Assembly (NCBI GenBank): GCA_963969345.1
Contig: OZ017769.1
Coordinates: 10,295,725-10,359,724 of the forward strand
Direction of reading: 5' to 3'
Length of the DNA: 64,000 bases
From: Turbatrix aceti
Taxonomy: Eukaryota > Nematoda > Chromadorea > Rhabditida > Panagrolaimidae
Part shown: positions 35,501 through 45,977 of the stretch, piece after piece
Layout of the letters: each line of letters starts with the position of its first letter
How positions within the stretch are numbered: the first letter of the stretch is position 1
Translations under genes and position numbers: made by a program
Notes under the pieces: generated by a model
What the model was told of the DNA's origin: nothing
Seen by the model: the letters and a program-made list of their open reading frames with translations, nothing else
Databases searched by the model: none

Positions 35501-36256
35501 TTATTGAAAAACAGATTCTCCAAATGCGTTCCCCACATTAGATTGCTGTAGAATAGAAACCGAATGACGCTGGGCAATCATTGGTTTTTTAGCAATTTTT
35601 TTATGAAAACGGAAAAAATATACAGTATACAAAAATTAAGTCCACTTACCATTGCACCTCGAAGTTGTGAGCTTCCGATAAACAGCACCCATGCCGGTAG
35701 CACTAAATCACCCATCGCGCCATTAATTGACAACGTAAATGCAAACTTAATTAACACGGTGTTTGTTGTGATGTAGTAAAGCAACTAAAAATAGTAAATA
35801 ACACAATTGTTTCATATTTTTCTAGGAAACACAAACATGTCCAAAAACATGAATAAACTTACACGCAAAAATAACAAACGTGCAAATTAGTAAATCGCGA
35901 TTTGCAGAGTTAACCGCCGCTGAACATGTGTGTTTTCTGTGGTAATATAGCATCACAACGTGTCCAGGTGTGCCACATTTTATCTTCGTGAACAATAGAA
36001 TAATCCGCGAACCAAACATTAAACGTTAAAATTGTGCACGCCGCATCTGAGGAAATGATGGTAACCGTTTTCATTTTTTCCCAAAAAATACGATTTTGCA
36101 GAGCAATAAAAACCGCTGTCATCCTGTTAACTGCCAGCCAGGTATTCAAAAGATTTTCAAAATACAGTACAAAAAAATTGACAATTATGACATACGTTAT
36201 GAAAAAATGTCGTGTAGGTAAAAATGACAATAGATCGTTGGTCAATGAAGCATTGC
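35501..36256 (-). pseudogene. SR3 pseudogene, truncated copy at palindrome centre
   Basis: Retains the 3' half of SR3, beginning within helix 3 (TNDLLSFLPTRHFF). The 5' end is cut at 36256 by the fold-back junction. Confidence 0.85.
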
Positions 36257-36267
36257 ATGAAGCAATG
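36245..36267. other. Fold-back junction with templated 8-bp insertion
   Basis: The left copy ends at 36256. The octamer ATGAAGCA (36257-36264) repeats the octamer at 36245-36252, and the right arm starts at 36265. CATTGC (36251-36256) and GCAATG (36262-36267) form a small hairpin across the junction. Confidence 0.85.
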
Positions 36268-36691
36268 TTCAGCGGCGGTTAACTCTGCAAATCGCGATTT
36301 ACTAATTTGCACGTTTGTTATTTTTGCGTGTAAGTTTATTCATGTTTTTGGACATGTTTGTGTTTCCTAGAAAAATATGAAACAATTGTGTTATTTACTA
36401 TTTTTAGTTGCTTTACTACATCACAACAAACACCGTGTTAATTAAGTTTGCATTTACGTTGTCAATTAATGGCGCGATGGGTGATTTAGTGCTACCGGCA
36501 TGGGTGCTGTTTATCGGAAGCTCACAACTTCGAGGTGCAATGGTAAGTGGACTTAATTTTTGTATACTGTATATTTTTTCCGTTTTCATAAAAAAATTGC
36601 TAAAAAACCAATGATTGCCCAGCGTCATTCGGTTTCTATTCTACAGCAATCTAATGTGGGGAACGCATTTGGAGAATCTGTTTTTCAATAA
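36265..36691 (+). pseudogene. SR3 3' fragment (right arm)
   Basis: Begins inside the frameshifted part of SR3 and retains helix 6, the 135-nt helix 7 exon and the tail. It has no 5' part on this side. Confidence 0.85.
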
Positions 36692-37504
36692 TTTGTCGAC
36701 TGTTTTGAATATTTATCTGACGTTTGATTTCTAAATAAATATTTGTTTTCAAATGAATTTTCAGTGATTCAAAGTTTTTTTTAAATTTAATTTGCATGCA
36801 ATTCGCATAAACTTTTTTACTTGGTACGAATGCATGCAAACATCGAAAGATGAGTGTAAGTTCATCCGATCCAGCCAGGGAGGAGAACGAAACCAATCTA
36901 GAATAAAGTTTTCTAGTAGACAACATTTAGATTTTTTTTTGAAAACCGAACAAACGCAATGATTTCGGTGAACTGTGACTTTAATTGTAGCGTTTTTTTA
37001 ACCTGTCAAAAATGACATTCCTTTCATTAATTTTTTTATGAACTAACGCATGCAGCGTAAACCATTTTGCAAATTACATTACACCGTTTTCACGTAATAT
37101 CACGTGAGAAGTAAAAAAATGCAAGTGCCGAAAAAAAACTTACTGAATTATTGCGGCATTACATTAACGTAAGAATATTGACATCCGGTTTTTTATTTGA
37201 CATGCGTACTTTTTTAAGTAAGTTATTTGCTACATATGCTGTGTTATAAACGTTGTTTTATAAAAAAATATAACTTTTGCCAGGCCTCTCTTATTATAAC
37301 GGTAGCTGTTCAAGTTGGAAGTCGTCGAACTGGTGCTGGTCTATTACGCACGTGTCATACTTTGTCTGATGTTGACTGGCAGGTAGACGATAATAGCTGT
37401 GACATTGCTAATAATTAGTGTGTTGCCAAGATAACGCCTACATACATATAGGCGGAAAAAAGTTTTTCGACCATACATCAGGTTGCCTACATTCATTCTT
37501 TGGC

Positions 37505-38431
37505 ATGGATTTTGTTAAAAGCCTGTTTGATTTGGGAAATATTCAATTCATAGCTGCAGTTATCGTACTTCTTCTGTCAAATGTACTGTACATTTTTATT
37601 GTAAAAGCCATATTATGCAGTAAAACATATTTAAAATCATATTATTTTCGAATGTTTGCGATTTTGTCTGTCAATAACATAATTGCTTCTGTCATGATGG
37701 TTTCATGGACGCATGCCTACTCAGCACCCATGTTACTGCCAGTACTGGCGTTGCTACCAGAACGGCATTTTTTGATTACTTTTTGCATTTTTTTGTCAGT
37801 TGCAACGATGTACTTTAACATGATCATGGGCACGTGGCTGGCGTTGAACCGGCTGACTGCAGTTGTCATTTCTATGCGTAATTACGTGTCATGGGAACGA
37901 CTCAAGGCGCCCACACTCATTACCACGATTACCGTATGCTTAATTTTGACACTGAATGTTTGGTTTGCGGACTACAAAATTGTGTACAACGATGAAAGGT
38001 TTCCGGATTCATACATGTGGACTAATGGAAATCAAAATGTATTTGTCCAACAGAGCACGATACAGACAGCCCTGCTCTTATGCATCATTCCTACGGATAT
38101 GATAATAAATACGGTAGCTGCAGTATCCCTTTATCGGCATAAAAGAAACAACGAAGGAGCTAAACCTCATGCTGCGGATAGGGATTTGATGATTTGTACG
38201 CTAGCTATCTTTGCCTGCAAGTTTATTCACGTGGCTGGGCAAGTAAGGGGTTTTGAAAGACCTGGAGGTAAAATATTGAAATGAATACTTTTTTAGTTGT
38301 TGTATCGAATGACAACAAATAATGCACTGCTTGAGCTTGCATTTTCCTTGTCGATAAATGGCGTATTGGCTGATATTGTACTTCCGGGATGGATTTTGCT
38401 TCTTGGAAGCAAACAGTTGAGACGAGCGATG
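37505..38431 (+). CDS. Serpentine chemoreceptor, family X (SR5)
   Basis: Exons 37505-38242 and 38297-38431 (135 nt) encode at least 291 residues. I chose MDFVKSLFDLGNIQFI because it aligns with the starts of SR1 and SR2; the longer frame from 37418 has no conserved match. Signatures: GTWLALNRLTAVVISMRN, LNVWFADYKIVYNDERF, ADRDLMICTLAIFACKFIH, and VLPGWILLLGSKQLRRAM. It is a diverged member. The third exon with the QHHSVSI tail, present in SR1, SR2 and SR4, is not visible; reading through the donor would add 17 residues and a stop at 38483-38485. Three copies exist in the window. Confidence 0.82.
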
Positions 38432-39273
38432 GTGAGTGTTTTAAGCGAAGGTGTAAGTATACTGGCTGAGTTTTTATTGGCTTGAATGGAGACCTTGAAA
38501 CGCATATTATTTTTAAGTTAAACGTTATGTTTTTTTACTCGGAAACCAAATTTAAAAAAATGATAATAATAATCTGTTCTCATTTTGTTCTTGTTTTTTT
38601 TGCAAAATGGTCAAAAATGTTCTTGTTTATTCAATTTTTATAAAAAGAATATTAAAAGTTGGTATCAAAAAAGCAAAAAAAACGATATCTAAATGTTAAC
38701 CATTTGGAAACTTTTTTTAAACAAATCGACGGTGAACTGAATTAAACATAATTTTTTTGACACCTAATATTTATTGCTCATGCATACATACAATTTTAGC
38801 ACAAATCCTGGAACACTAACGCTTCGTTTACCGGACACGTTTCTGCAACGTGTCAGCCTGTGAACTTTGTTAAAATACGTTCCAGTCAACAATTATCTTC
38901 GCACGCGGGGGTTAGATAATTTTATTTTGTTAATAATCATGGAATCGGCACATATGCACATATATACATCAGACTTGCTGTAGCAACTTGTTTACTAGTA
39001 CTAGAATGATCTTAACATAAGACTAATTTTGGATTTCTGACGTCCGAAAAATATACGTAATTTGTTGATCTATTTATAACGAAATGAGATCACGTAAGTT
39101 TCAGATCAGCTCAAAGATATCCAGATCAGATGGACTGAAAATGAGCTGATCTGCCATCTCAGATATTTACAAATCTTCAGACAACATGCAAATATATTTT
39201 TTTGAAATAAAATTCTTCTATCTGTGTCAGAAACCAGTTTACATTGTATACTTCCCCGTCGACAGCTCATGGC
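38432..39273. other. Spacer between SR5 and GNAT
   Basis: AT-rich, without a recognisable gene. Segment 38432-38827 also occurs in the other two SR5 copies. Confidence 0.45.
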
Positions 39274-40326
39274 ATGACCATGAGTGCTGCGTGGTCAACT
39301 TCAGCGCTTCGTCGGCTCGTCGGCGTAGTCACCTCTTCTGTTCCTTGTCGTGGTAACTCGTCGTCTGTTTTTTATTCCCCAAATAGAAACCGCCTCAATG
39401 CCCCGGAATTCGGACTCCCAGTTATCGGAGGTTATCTTGTCGATGCAAGGGTGGGTACCCGTACCCCGGTGGCATCGGGGTTGATTCCAAAGTACGATAC
39501 ACCGCTTCGCATTGAGATTGCCAATCGCGAAGATATCACCATGCTTGGACAGTTTTACACGTATACCTTCATCACGTACAACAAGCTCATGAAACGCGTT
39601 AGTAAGTAGCAATTTTTAAATTTAAACATTTTATAAATATTGGATTTTTAGACGGCTGCTACGACGAAATGGGCCAATTCTTCTATGACGTCCTCAACGC
39701 AACCATCGATCAACACAGGTGTCTGGTCGTCTTTGCAGACTCCCGCCTCGTGGCCTTCGGAGTCTTCGGGCACCACGGAAAAGATGAATTTGATGAAATC
39801 TACCCCGAGGGCTACTGCCAGAATAACCCCCAACTGACGTTCATGGATGACTACAAGGATGTCATCAACAAAACTCCATACCAGTTCAACACCGCCCGAA
39901 GGTTTTACGGTCTCGTGGATACCATAATCACCCAGCGTGGAAAGTTCATTCCACCCGATGTCACCCGCCTCGGCTGCTGCGAAGGCCTGGGTGTTCACCC
40001 TGCACTCCGGCAAACCCAAATCGGACACTACATTGTCCAGGCAGCAGAAAAGCTGCTAATTAAGGACGGATGCAATTACGCTTCGGGAGTTTGTCTTGAC
40101 AAGATTAGCCTGGCGCTTTTCCGTCGTGTAAGTTTTTTTATACGTACATACTATGTACTACATAGAGGAAAACGTTGATGTATTTAATTTTTGTTTATTT
40201 TAGCTGGGGTATGATACCGCTTTTGAATTTCCCTACAACAAGTACAAGGAAAACGGAAACGTCGTTTACGACAATCTAGAAGACAACAGTGAATCTTGCA
40301 CATTGGTTATGCGCAAACTGACATGA
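39274..40326 (+). CDS. GNAT-type N-acetyltransferase
   Basis: Exons 39274-39601, 39652-40127 and 40204-40326 give 308 residues. The C-terminal half has GNAT character: EGLGVHPALRQTQIGHYIVQ corresponds to the acetyl-CoA pyrophosphate-binding segment (consensus R/Q-x-x-G-x-G/A, here QTQIGH), followed by the alpha-3 helix AAEKLLIKDGCNYASG and LALFRRLGYDTAFEF, where the GNAT motif B usually lies. It therefore probably transfers acetyl from acetyl-CoA to an amine; the substrate is unknown. Residues 1-35 (TMSAAWSTSALRRLVGVV...) are rich in Ser/Arg/Ala and free of acidic residues, which would suit a mitochondrial presequence. A second ATG at 39280 is also possible. Confidence 0.75.
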
Positions 40327-40395
40327 TTTTGTAGTGTACTGTACTTTTTTTCTTGTAATAAAGGAGGAGTTTATAATATTTAAATCACCGACGAA

Positions 40396-41344
40396 ATGGA
40401 AAAGAGCATCGAAGTTGTAAACTCGGAAATCGACGATTTAAGCGGCAAAAGAAAGGAGCGAATCGCCAATATTCGACATGAATACGAAGACAAAGCTGCT
40501 CAGTTGCCTGTCATTGCCGACTTCGAACTGATCGAAGAAGAAAACAACGCAGAGCAGCCGATAACTCAAAATGCCTTCACCACAATTCAAACGATAAAAA
40601 AGTACGAAAAAAAGTATTTGGATGATTTTAGGTTTCAAAAATTCGAAAATATTGAACTTCGAAAATATTGAATTTCGAACTTCGAATTTATTGAACTTGA
40701 ATTACAAAGTTCAATGCAGCAAGCGGGGGGGGGCGTGAGCATTGCAAGTAAAACAAATTCAGGTTTTGCCGGTGATACCCACCATTTGTTTCATGTTTTT
40801 TTTTTCCAAAAAAAATTTTAAAAAAAAGTTTAAAACAGTTCCAAAAAAATTAAAAAAAGTTTAAAACAACATATGAAAAATTTGTTAAAAAATCGTTAGT
40901 ATAGTTATTGTAAAATTAAGTGAAGCAACTTGATCGATGTTTTGGAAATTTGAAACAAATTTTAATAAAAATCGGGACAAATTTTATAAAAAAATACAAA
41001 GTTTATGAAAAAAAAGTCTGTATCCAACTATTCAGCTTTTTTTCGGCATTTTGAAGATCTGTGGATTTTTTCTCCGTACCCTTCAAAATCTGAATTTATT
41101 TTACCTACAATGCGCACGCGCTACAAGTCAACGGCATTGCCCTATCTGCTTGCGAACAGAGAATGATTTTCGTTGTGCCAAATCTTTTCCAGAAGCAAAT
41201 CCAATCATTTGCTCCACATGTAACGCTTTCTGTCAGACTATTGAGTGCTACGAAGCTCACTGCAGGATCTGCCCTTTGCCGATTCAGCCGATTCATGATG
41301 CAGTTCTAAAAGTTATACAAAGTATTGAAATCTTTTGTTATTAA
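40396..41344 (+). pseudogene. Zinc-module family gene, copy 3 (decayed)
   Basis: Third member of the 3797/5746 family. 40396-40671 encodes the coiled coil (IEVVNSEIDDLSGKRKERIA; EYEDKAAQL) and ends in a stop after DDFRFQKFENIELRKY; the middle domain of about 140 residues is missing. 41051-41344 encodes the zinc module: HCPICLRTENDFRC, ICSTCNAFCQTIECYEAHC, ICPLP and the helix PIHDAVLKVIQSI. All eight ligands remain. No 58-nt first exon is seen. It may be a pseudogene formed by internal deletion, or a short version if splicing joins the two parts. Confidence 0.65.
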
Positions 41345-41405
41345 AAATGTTTGGAATGTATTGTAACTTTTGCTAAAAAAATTTATTGGCAAGACTTATG
41401 TACTT

Positions 41406-42455
41406 TTATTGCGCGCTAACAACGTTTACTGCAGATTGTGAATAAACTGAATTCATAATATTTCTAAGCTGTTTTCTAATATCCGAACACAGGGCCAGCA
41501 GGAACCAGCACTGGCAGACGATAATAGAATCGTATATAAATGGTATGCATCTTGTTGTCCATTTGCTCAGACGAGCGCCCGTGCTTGAATACACAGCGAC
41601 AGTAATCTTAAAAAAAATGTTAATCAAGTTAAAAATAAAGTGATCAACTTACTTGAAATACCATAAAAAATAATAAACATCCCGCAATTACCGCACTGTA
41701 CACTGTCATTTTGAAATCCTTATCACCCGTCGATTTTAATTTTACCAGACGAAAAATTACGTAAAAATTAAAATATGATGAAACAGCAGAACAAAGAACG
41801 GCGACAATGACAGTAAGCTTTTGCAGCTGCAGGTGCACTGGAATTGATTTTGTGCTGTAACCGAGAAAAAAACCGGTTGAAAATTGGTGAACACATCCTC
41901 CGCCGTAAAATACCTGCCAGACTACTGTCAGGGGGAAACAATAAATAAGCATGAGTATTTTCGATGTGTGATTGGTCCAGAATACACGGGCACTCAAAGG
42001 CCAGGCGAGAAGACTGTACCGATTGAAGGATATTGCCAGAATGTTCAACATAATTGAAAAATAACAGTAAAATGATGCGGCAGTTATAATTGATACCAAC
42101 ACATTTTGATCCATAAACCAGGTGTACATTGGCACAAAGAAATGCAAGTCACCAAATCGTGAAATCAAAGGCAAGATTATAATTATAAGTGTACTCTAAA
42201 TTTTTTCATGCTGAACAATGGAAAACAATAAAAAAAACCTACCGGTATAAATGAAAACAACGCCATTTGGTAGAATCCTGTTTGGAATATTTTGGGGCTT
42301 TTCGGTCGTAGAAATACGTAGGCAATTAAAGTCTGGACAATAAGAGTTGGTATCAGATAAATAAACGGTCCAAATGCTAGGATGTTTATAACAATAATTT
42401 CCCAGTTTTCAGGAGTGCTGTGGATAACAGTTATGTTAGGATTGCATCTCGGCAT
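41406..42455 (-). CDS. Serpentine chemoreceptor, family Y (Y1)
   Basis: Three exons, 42243-42455 (213 nt), 41653-42195 (543 nt) and 41406-41606, give 318 residues. Exon 1 spans helix 1 and the start of helix 2 (NILAFGPFIYLIPTLIVQ; TGFYQMALFSFIP). Exon 2 has helices 2-6, with ILAISFNRYSLLAWPLSARV after helix 3 and VVWQVFYGGGCVHQF after helix 4, a Cys likely to pair extracellularly. Exon 3 has helix 7, CQCWFLLALCSDIRKQLRNI. This is a nematode Srg-superfamily-like receptor distinct from family X. The start MPRCNPN differs from the MSIC start of its relatives. It seems intact. Confidence 0.85.
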
Positions 42456-43087
42456 TGAATTATTAACTGAAATGATTTATATTTATAAATTAAATTCCGA
42501 ATATTTATGAATTGGCTCACAGGATAAATTGTGATAACAAAATGAAAAAAAGTTATAAAAAAGTTAACAAAAAACATTAGTATAATAGTAAAATAAATAA
42601 CCAAAAAACAATTTGCAGACACGCATCTGCGCGTGACTCAACAAATAATAGTGCATGTTGTCTTTGGTTACAAATGAATGAATAATTAGTACAAAACATC
42701 AATTATTGTATTGAAAGTACAATAAAATATTGTATAATGTTTGTATAAAAATGATGTCTAAAGATAAAGATGCACGTATGTATGTAAATACGTGCATTTT
42801 TGAAAAATAGAAAGTTTTTAACAATGCCTTACATAAGTATTTACATAATGCCTGATATTATACTTATTTTTAGAATTACAAGTACTCAATTTTAGAAAAA
42901 TTTCTTATGTTTTTACATGGTTTGTATTGATAAGAAAGATATACTTTGGAATAAAAAAAATATACAATATATACAATTTTTCCCGTGCTGATTATTAAAT
43001 TTTGAGATTCCGTCACTTTAGCTTCAAGAAAAATTTATTACCAAACAGAAATTTATGTATGTATTCACAAGAACTCTGCAAAATCAC
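42456..43087. other. Intergenic
   Basis: AT-rich; it lies upstream of Y1 and downstream of the C1-THF synthase gene. Nothing else recognised. Confidence 0.45.
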
Positions 43088-45977
43088 CTAAAAAAGACCT
43101 TCAATAAGCTCTGTCTCCGGATCGATGTCAATATCAAAGAAGCATGGACGCGTGTTCAAGCCAGGCAGAGTGGTGATATCGCCACACAACGGATAGATAA
43201 ATCCTGCACCGGCGGATACACGGATATCTCGGATAGGAAGCGTAAATCCTGTTGGTGCTCCTTTGAGGCTGGGGTCGTGGGAAAGGGACAGCTGAGTCTT
43301 GGCCATGCAAATTGCAAGATCGGAAAATCCATTTTCAACAAAAGTGGCTATTTTTTGTTTCGCCAGCTCGCTAAGCTCGATGCCGTCGGCTCCGTACATT
43401 TTCTTGGCGATGGTTTCGATTTTCGTTTCAATTTTCTCGTTCAAACGGTAGAGGAATTGGAAGTTGGAGGGTTGCTCGCTGGCTTTGATGACGGCATTGG
43501 CCAGGTCAACGGCACCCTTACCGCCTTGGGCCCAGTGGTTGGAGACGACACCTGTGGCGCCGAATTCCGCAGCCTTGGCGACGACGAGATCCAGTTCTTC
43601 CGGAGCATCGGTAGCGAAACGGTTGACACAGACAACAACTGGGAGGTTGTAGTGCTGGATGTTTTCGATTTGCTTTCTCAAATTTGAATCGCATCCCGCC
43701 CGGACAAGGTCGAGGTTAGGATTGACGTAGGCCGCCGGCAGGGGAGCCCCCGCGGATACCAACGGCCCTCCCCCATGCATTTTGAGAGCCCGAATTGTCG
43801 CTACGAGAACCACGACATTCGGCTGAAGCCCTCCGTAGCGACATTTGATGTTGAAGAACTTTTCCATGCCAATGTCAGCTCCAAATCCGGCTTCGGTGAC
43901 CACAAAACCATTTGGACCAACTAATTTGAGGGCCAATTTGTCAGCAAGGATGGAACTTGCGCCATGGGCAATGTTGGCAAAAGGTCCGGCGTGGACAAAG
44001 ACAGGTGTGCCTTCGACTGTCTGCATCAGGTTCGGCTTGACAGCGTCCTTCATGAGAACTGCGACGGCACCTGTAACGCCTAAGTCGTCGACTGTGATTG
44101 GCCGGCCATCGGTGTCGTTTCCGACTACGATCTTGGCTACGCTTTCTTTGAATCCAGCCAGATCGGTGGACAAAGCAAGGATTGCCATGAGCTCGCTGCC
44201 GACGCTGATCATAAATTCCGTGCGACGAGTTTTTCCTTTTTCAGCCTTGCCGAGACCGATTTCGATGCCTCGAAGGTAACGATCATTGGTATCCAAAACG
44301 CGGTTAAAAGTTATGGAATCCGGATTGATGTTTAGTCGGGCAAACTTCACACGCTGCTCTGGGGTCAGTTTCTCGGCATCGTCGACATCAGAGATGCCAA
44401 GACGCGCCAATCTGCGTTTCTGGATTGTACTCAACTTCCGGACGCCATTTTTCTTCGGCACCAGACGGTTGAACAGGGCCTCATCAGGCTGAGTCGCTTC
44501 GTGGAAAATTCTCGTGTCAAGAGCTGCGGCAATGAGATTGTTAGCAGCGGTGATGGCGTGGATATCGCCGGTAAGGTGCAGGTTGAACTCCTCCATGGGA
44601 ATCACCTGGGAGTATCCGCCCCCGGCTGCGCCACCTTTGATGCCAAATGTTGGGCCCTGGGAAGGCTGACGTAAACAGGCAAATGTGTTACGGTTCAGGT
44701 GAGCGCCGAGGCTTTGAACAAGACCCATGGTGGTTGTGCTCTTGCCTTCGCCTAGGGGAGTTGGGGTGATGCCGACGACGACGACGAACTTTCCATTCGG
44801 GCGCTCCCGCAGACGGTTGAGTACTGTGAGCTTGACCTTGGCTTTTGTTGTTCCATAAAGTTCAATTTCGGATGGGAGGAGGCCGATTTCTTGGGACAAC
44901 TATAACAATAGTTAGATTGTTTTTTGGGTCAAAAATTAAAATTATCTGGTACCTTGTCAATAGTTTTGGGAGTCTGTGCCCGGCTGATCGCTATGTCACT
45001 TGGCACTGGGGTCTTCAACTCGACTTCTAGGAGCGCGAGATTCCAAGTAGCATCGCTAGAGCTTTGAAGTCTGCGTAAAACTGCTTGTTCAAGAGTGTTT
45101 TCAATTACCAAAGCAACGGCAATTGGAGCGTGGCCCCCGGATGTGATATAAGATGCCACGCCACTCGCTGCTTCGAATTCAACATCTTCATGGCCGTCGA
45201 TGACGACAGCTCCAGCTTTGATCAAGGAACCTTTAATTGCCCCTGGTTGCCCGATATCAGTGACTAGGATATCAGCATTCTCGATGAGTTGCTGCAAGTT
45301 TTCCGCATCGGCGAGAACCGTGGTCACCACCGCTCCTTGCTGGGAAAAGAGAGTAGCTAGTGCGCTATCAGTGTTTCCGCGTTTGCTCGTTGATCGCCTG
45401 ACGAGAAGAACTTGTTTGTCAGAAAGTTGCAACAAATCACCTAAAACATAAATATTTTCACAATAGTAAACAGATCAAAAATCAAAAACAAACCTTTGTA
45501 AGCGTTTTGAATCAGACTTATGTAAACTTTTGCAGGTACCGGAGCAATCACGTTTGCAGATTTTGTTTCTCCAGACACAAAGCGACCGATATTTTTTGTG
45601 GAGAGACCTTGGACATCCTTGTGACGGTAGATCCTATCAACAACAGCCGATGGGTTGATCGGCACCGTTGAATCCAGGGGTTGTAAAACGACTATGCCGT
45701 CGACTCCAAAATTTTCATTTAGAAGATCGATTTTGTGAAGAACCTCGTCTTCGGTGACATTTTGTGGCAGTTGGACTAATTTAGCAACCAGGCCGTGGCG
45801 GACAGCTTGACTGAGTTGTGCGGACGCACGCTTTGATGTCTCGCTGCTGTCGCCTACCTGAACAACGGCAAGGCAAGGCTTGAAGTCCGAGGTTTTTTTT
45901 TGGAGCACAGATAGTCGGTTTTGGACTTGGGTGAGAATTTCCGAGGCTACAGCGTTGCCATCAATAATTTGGGCCAT
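43088..45977 (-). CDS. C1-tetrahydrofolate synthase with degenerate dehydrogenase/cyclohydrolase half (MTHFD1/MTHFD1L family)
   Basis: Exons 45494-45977, 44953-45440 and 43088-44899 encode 927 residues, the usual length of the trifunctional animal enzyme. The C-terminal 10-formyl-THF synthetase (about residues 310-927) looks active: P-loop [15 protein letters not shown], the block [38 protein letters not shown] and the C-terminal [15 protein letters not shown]. It would make 10-formyl-THF from formate, THF and ATP. In the N-terminal dehydrogenase/cyclohydrolase domain (about 1-300) key residues are changed: the positions of human Tyr52 and Lys56 are Arg and Gln ([10 protein letters not shown]), Gln100 is Leu, Asp125 is Gln (KDVQG), and the GRSxxVGxP and PVPGGVGP motifs are lost. 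It is therefore probably monofunctional, as MTHFD1L is, although no presequence is seen before MAQIIDG. Confidence 0.92.

Larger units (their letters stand above)
31043..35927 (-). repeat. Palindrome IR2, left arm
   Basis: This 4,885-bp arm is the reverse complement of 36265-41149; paired positions sum to 72192 at every place checked, so there is no net indel. It carries the truncated zinc-module relic, GNAT, SR5 and part of SR3. Spacer 35928-36264 is 337 bp. Confidence 0.96.
33365..36256. repeat. Direct repeat copy 2 (matches 26237-29129)
   Basis: It overlaps the left palindrome arm and runs through the spacer up to 36256, where the third junction begins. Confidence 0.93.
36265..41149 (+). 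repeat. Palindrome IR2, right arm
   Basis: Reverse complement of 31043-35927. This arm continues into unique sequence completing the zinc module (41150 on), so it is the parental locus. Confidence 0.95.

Noticed and set aside
36651..36926. A 91-codon minus-strand frame downstream of SR3, repeated at 28138 and 35266
   Set aside because: It overlaps the SR3 3' flank, has no recognisable content, and recurs only because the region is duplicated.
43055..45451. Long plus-strand open frames opposite the C1-THF synthase exons
   Set aside because: They are antisense shadows of a well-conserved enzyme; no splice or family support.
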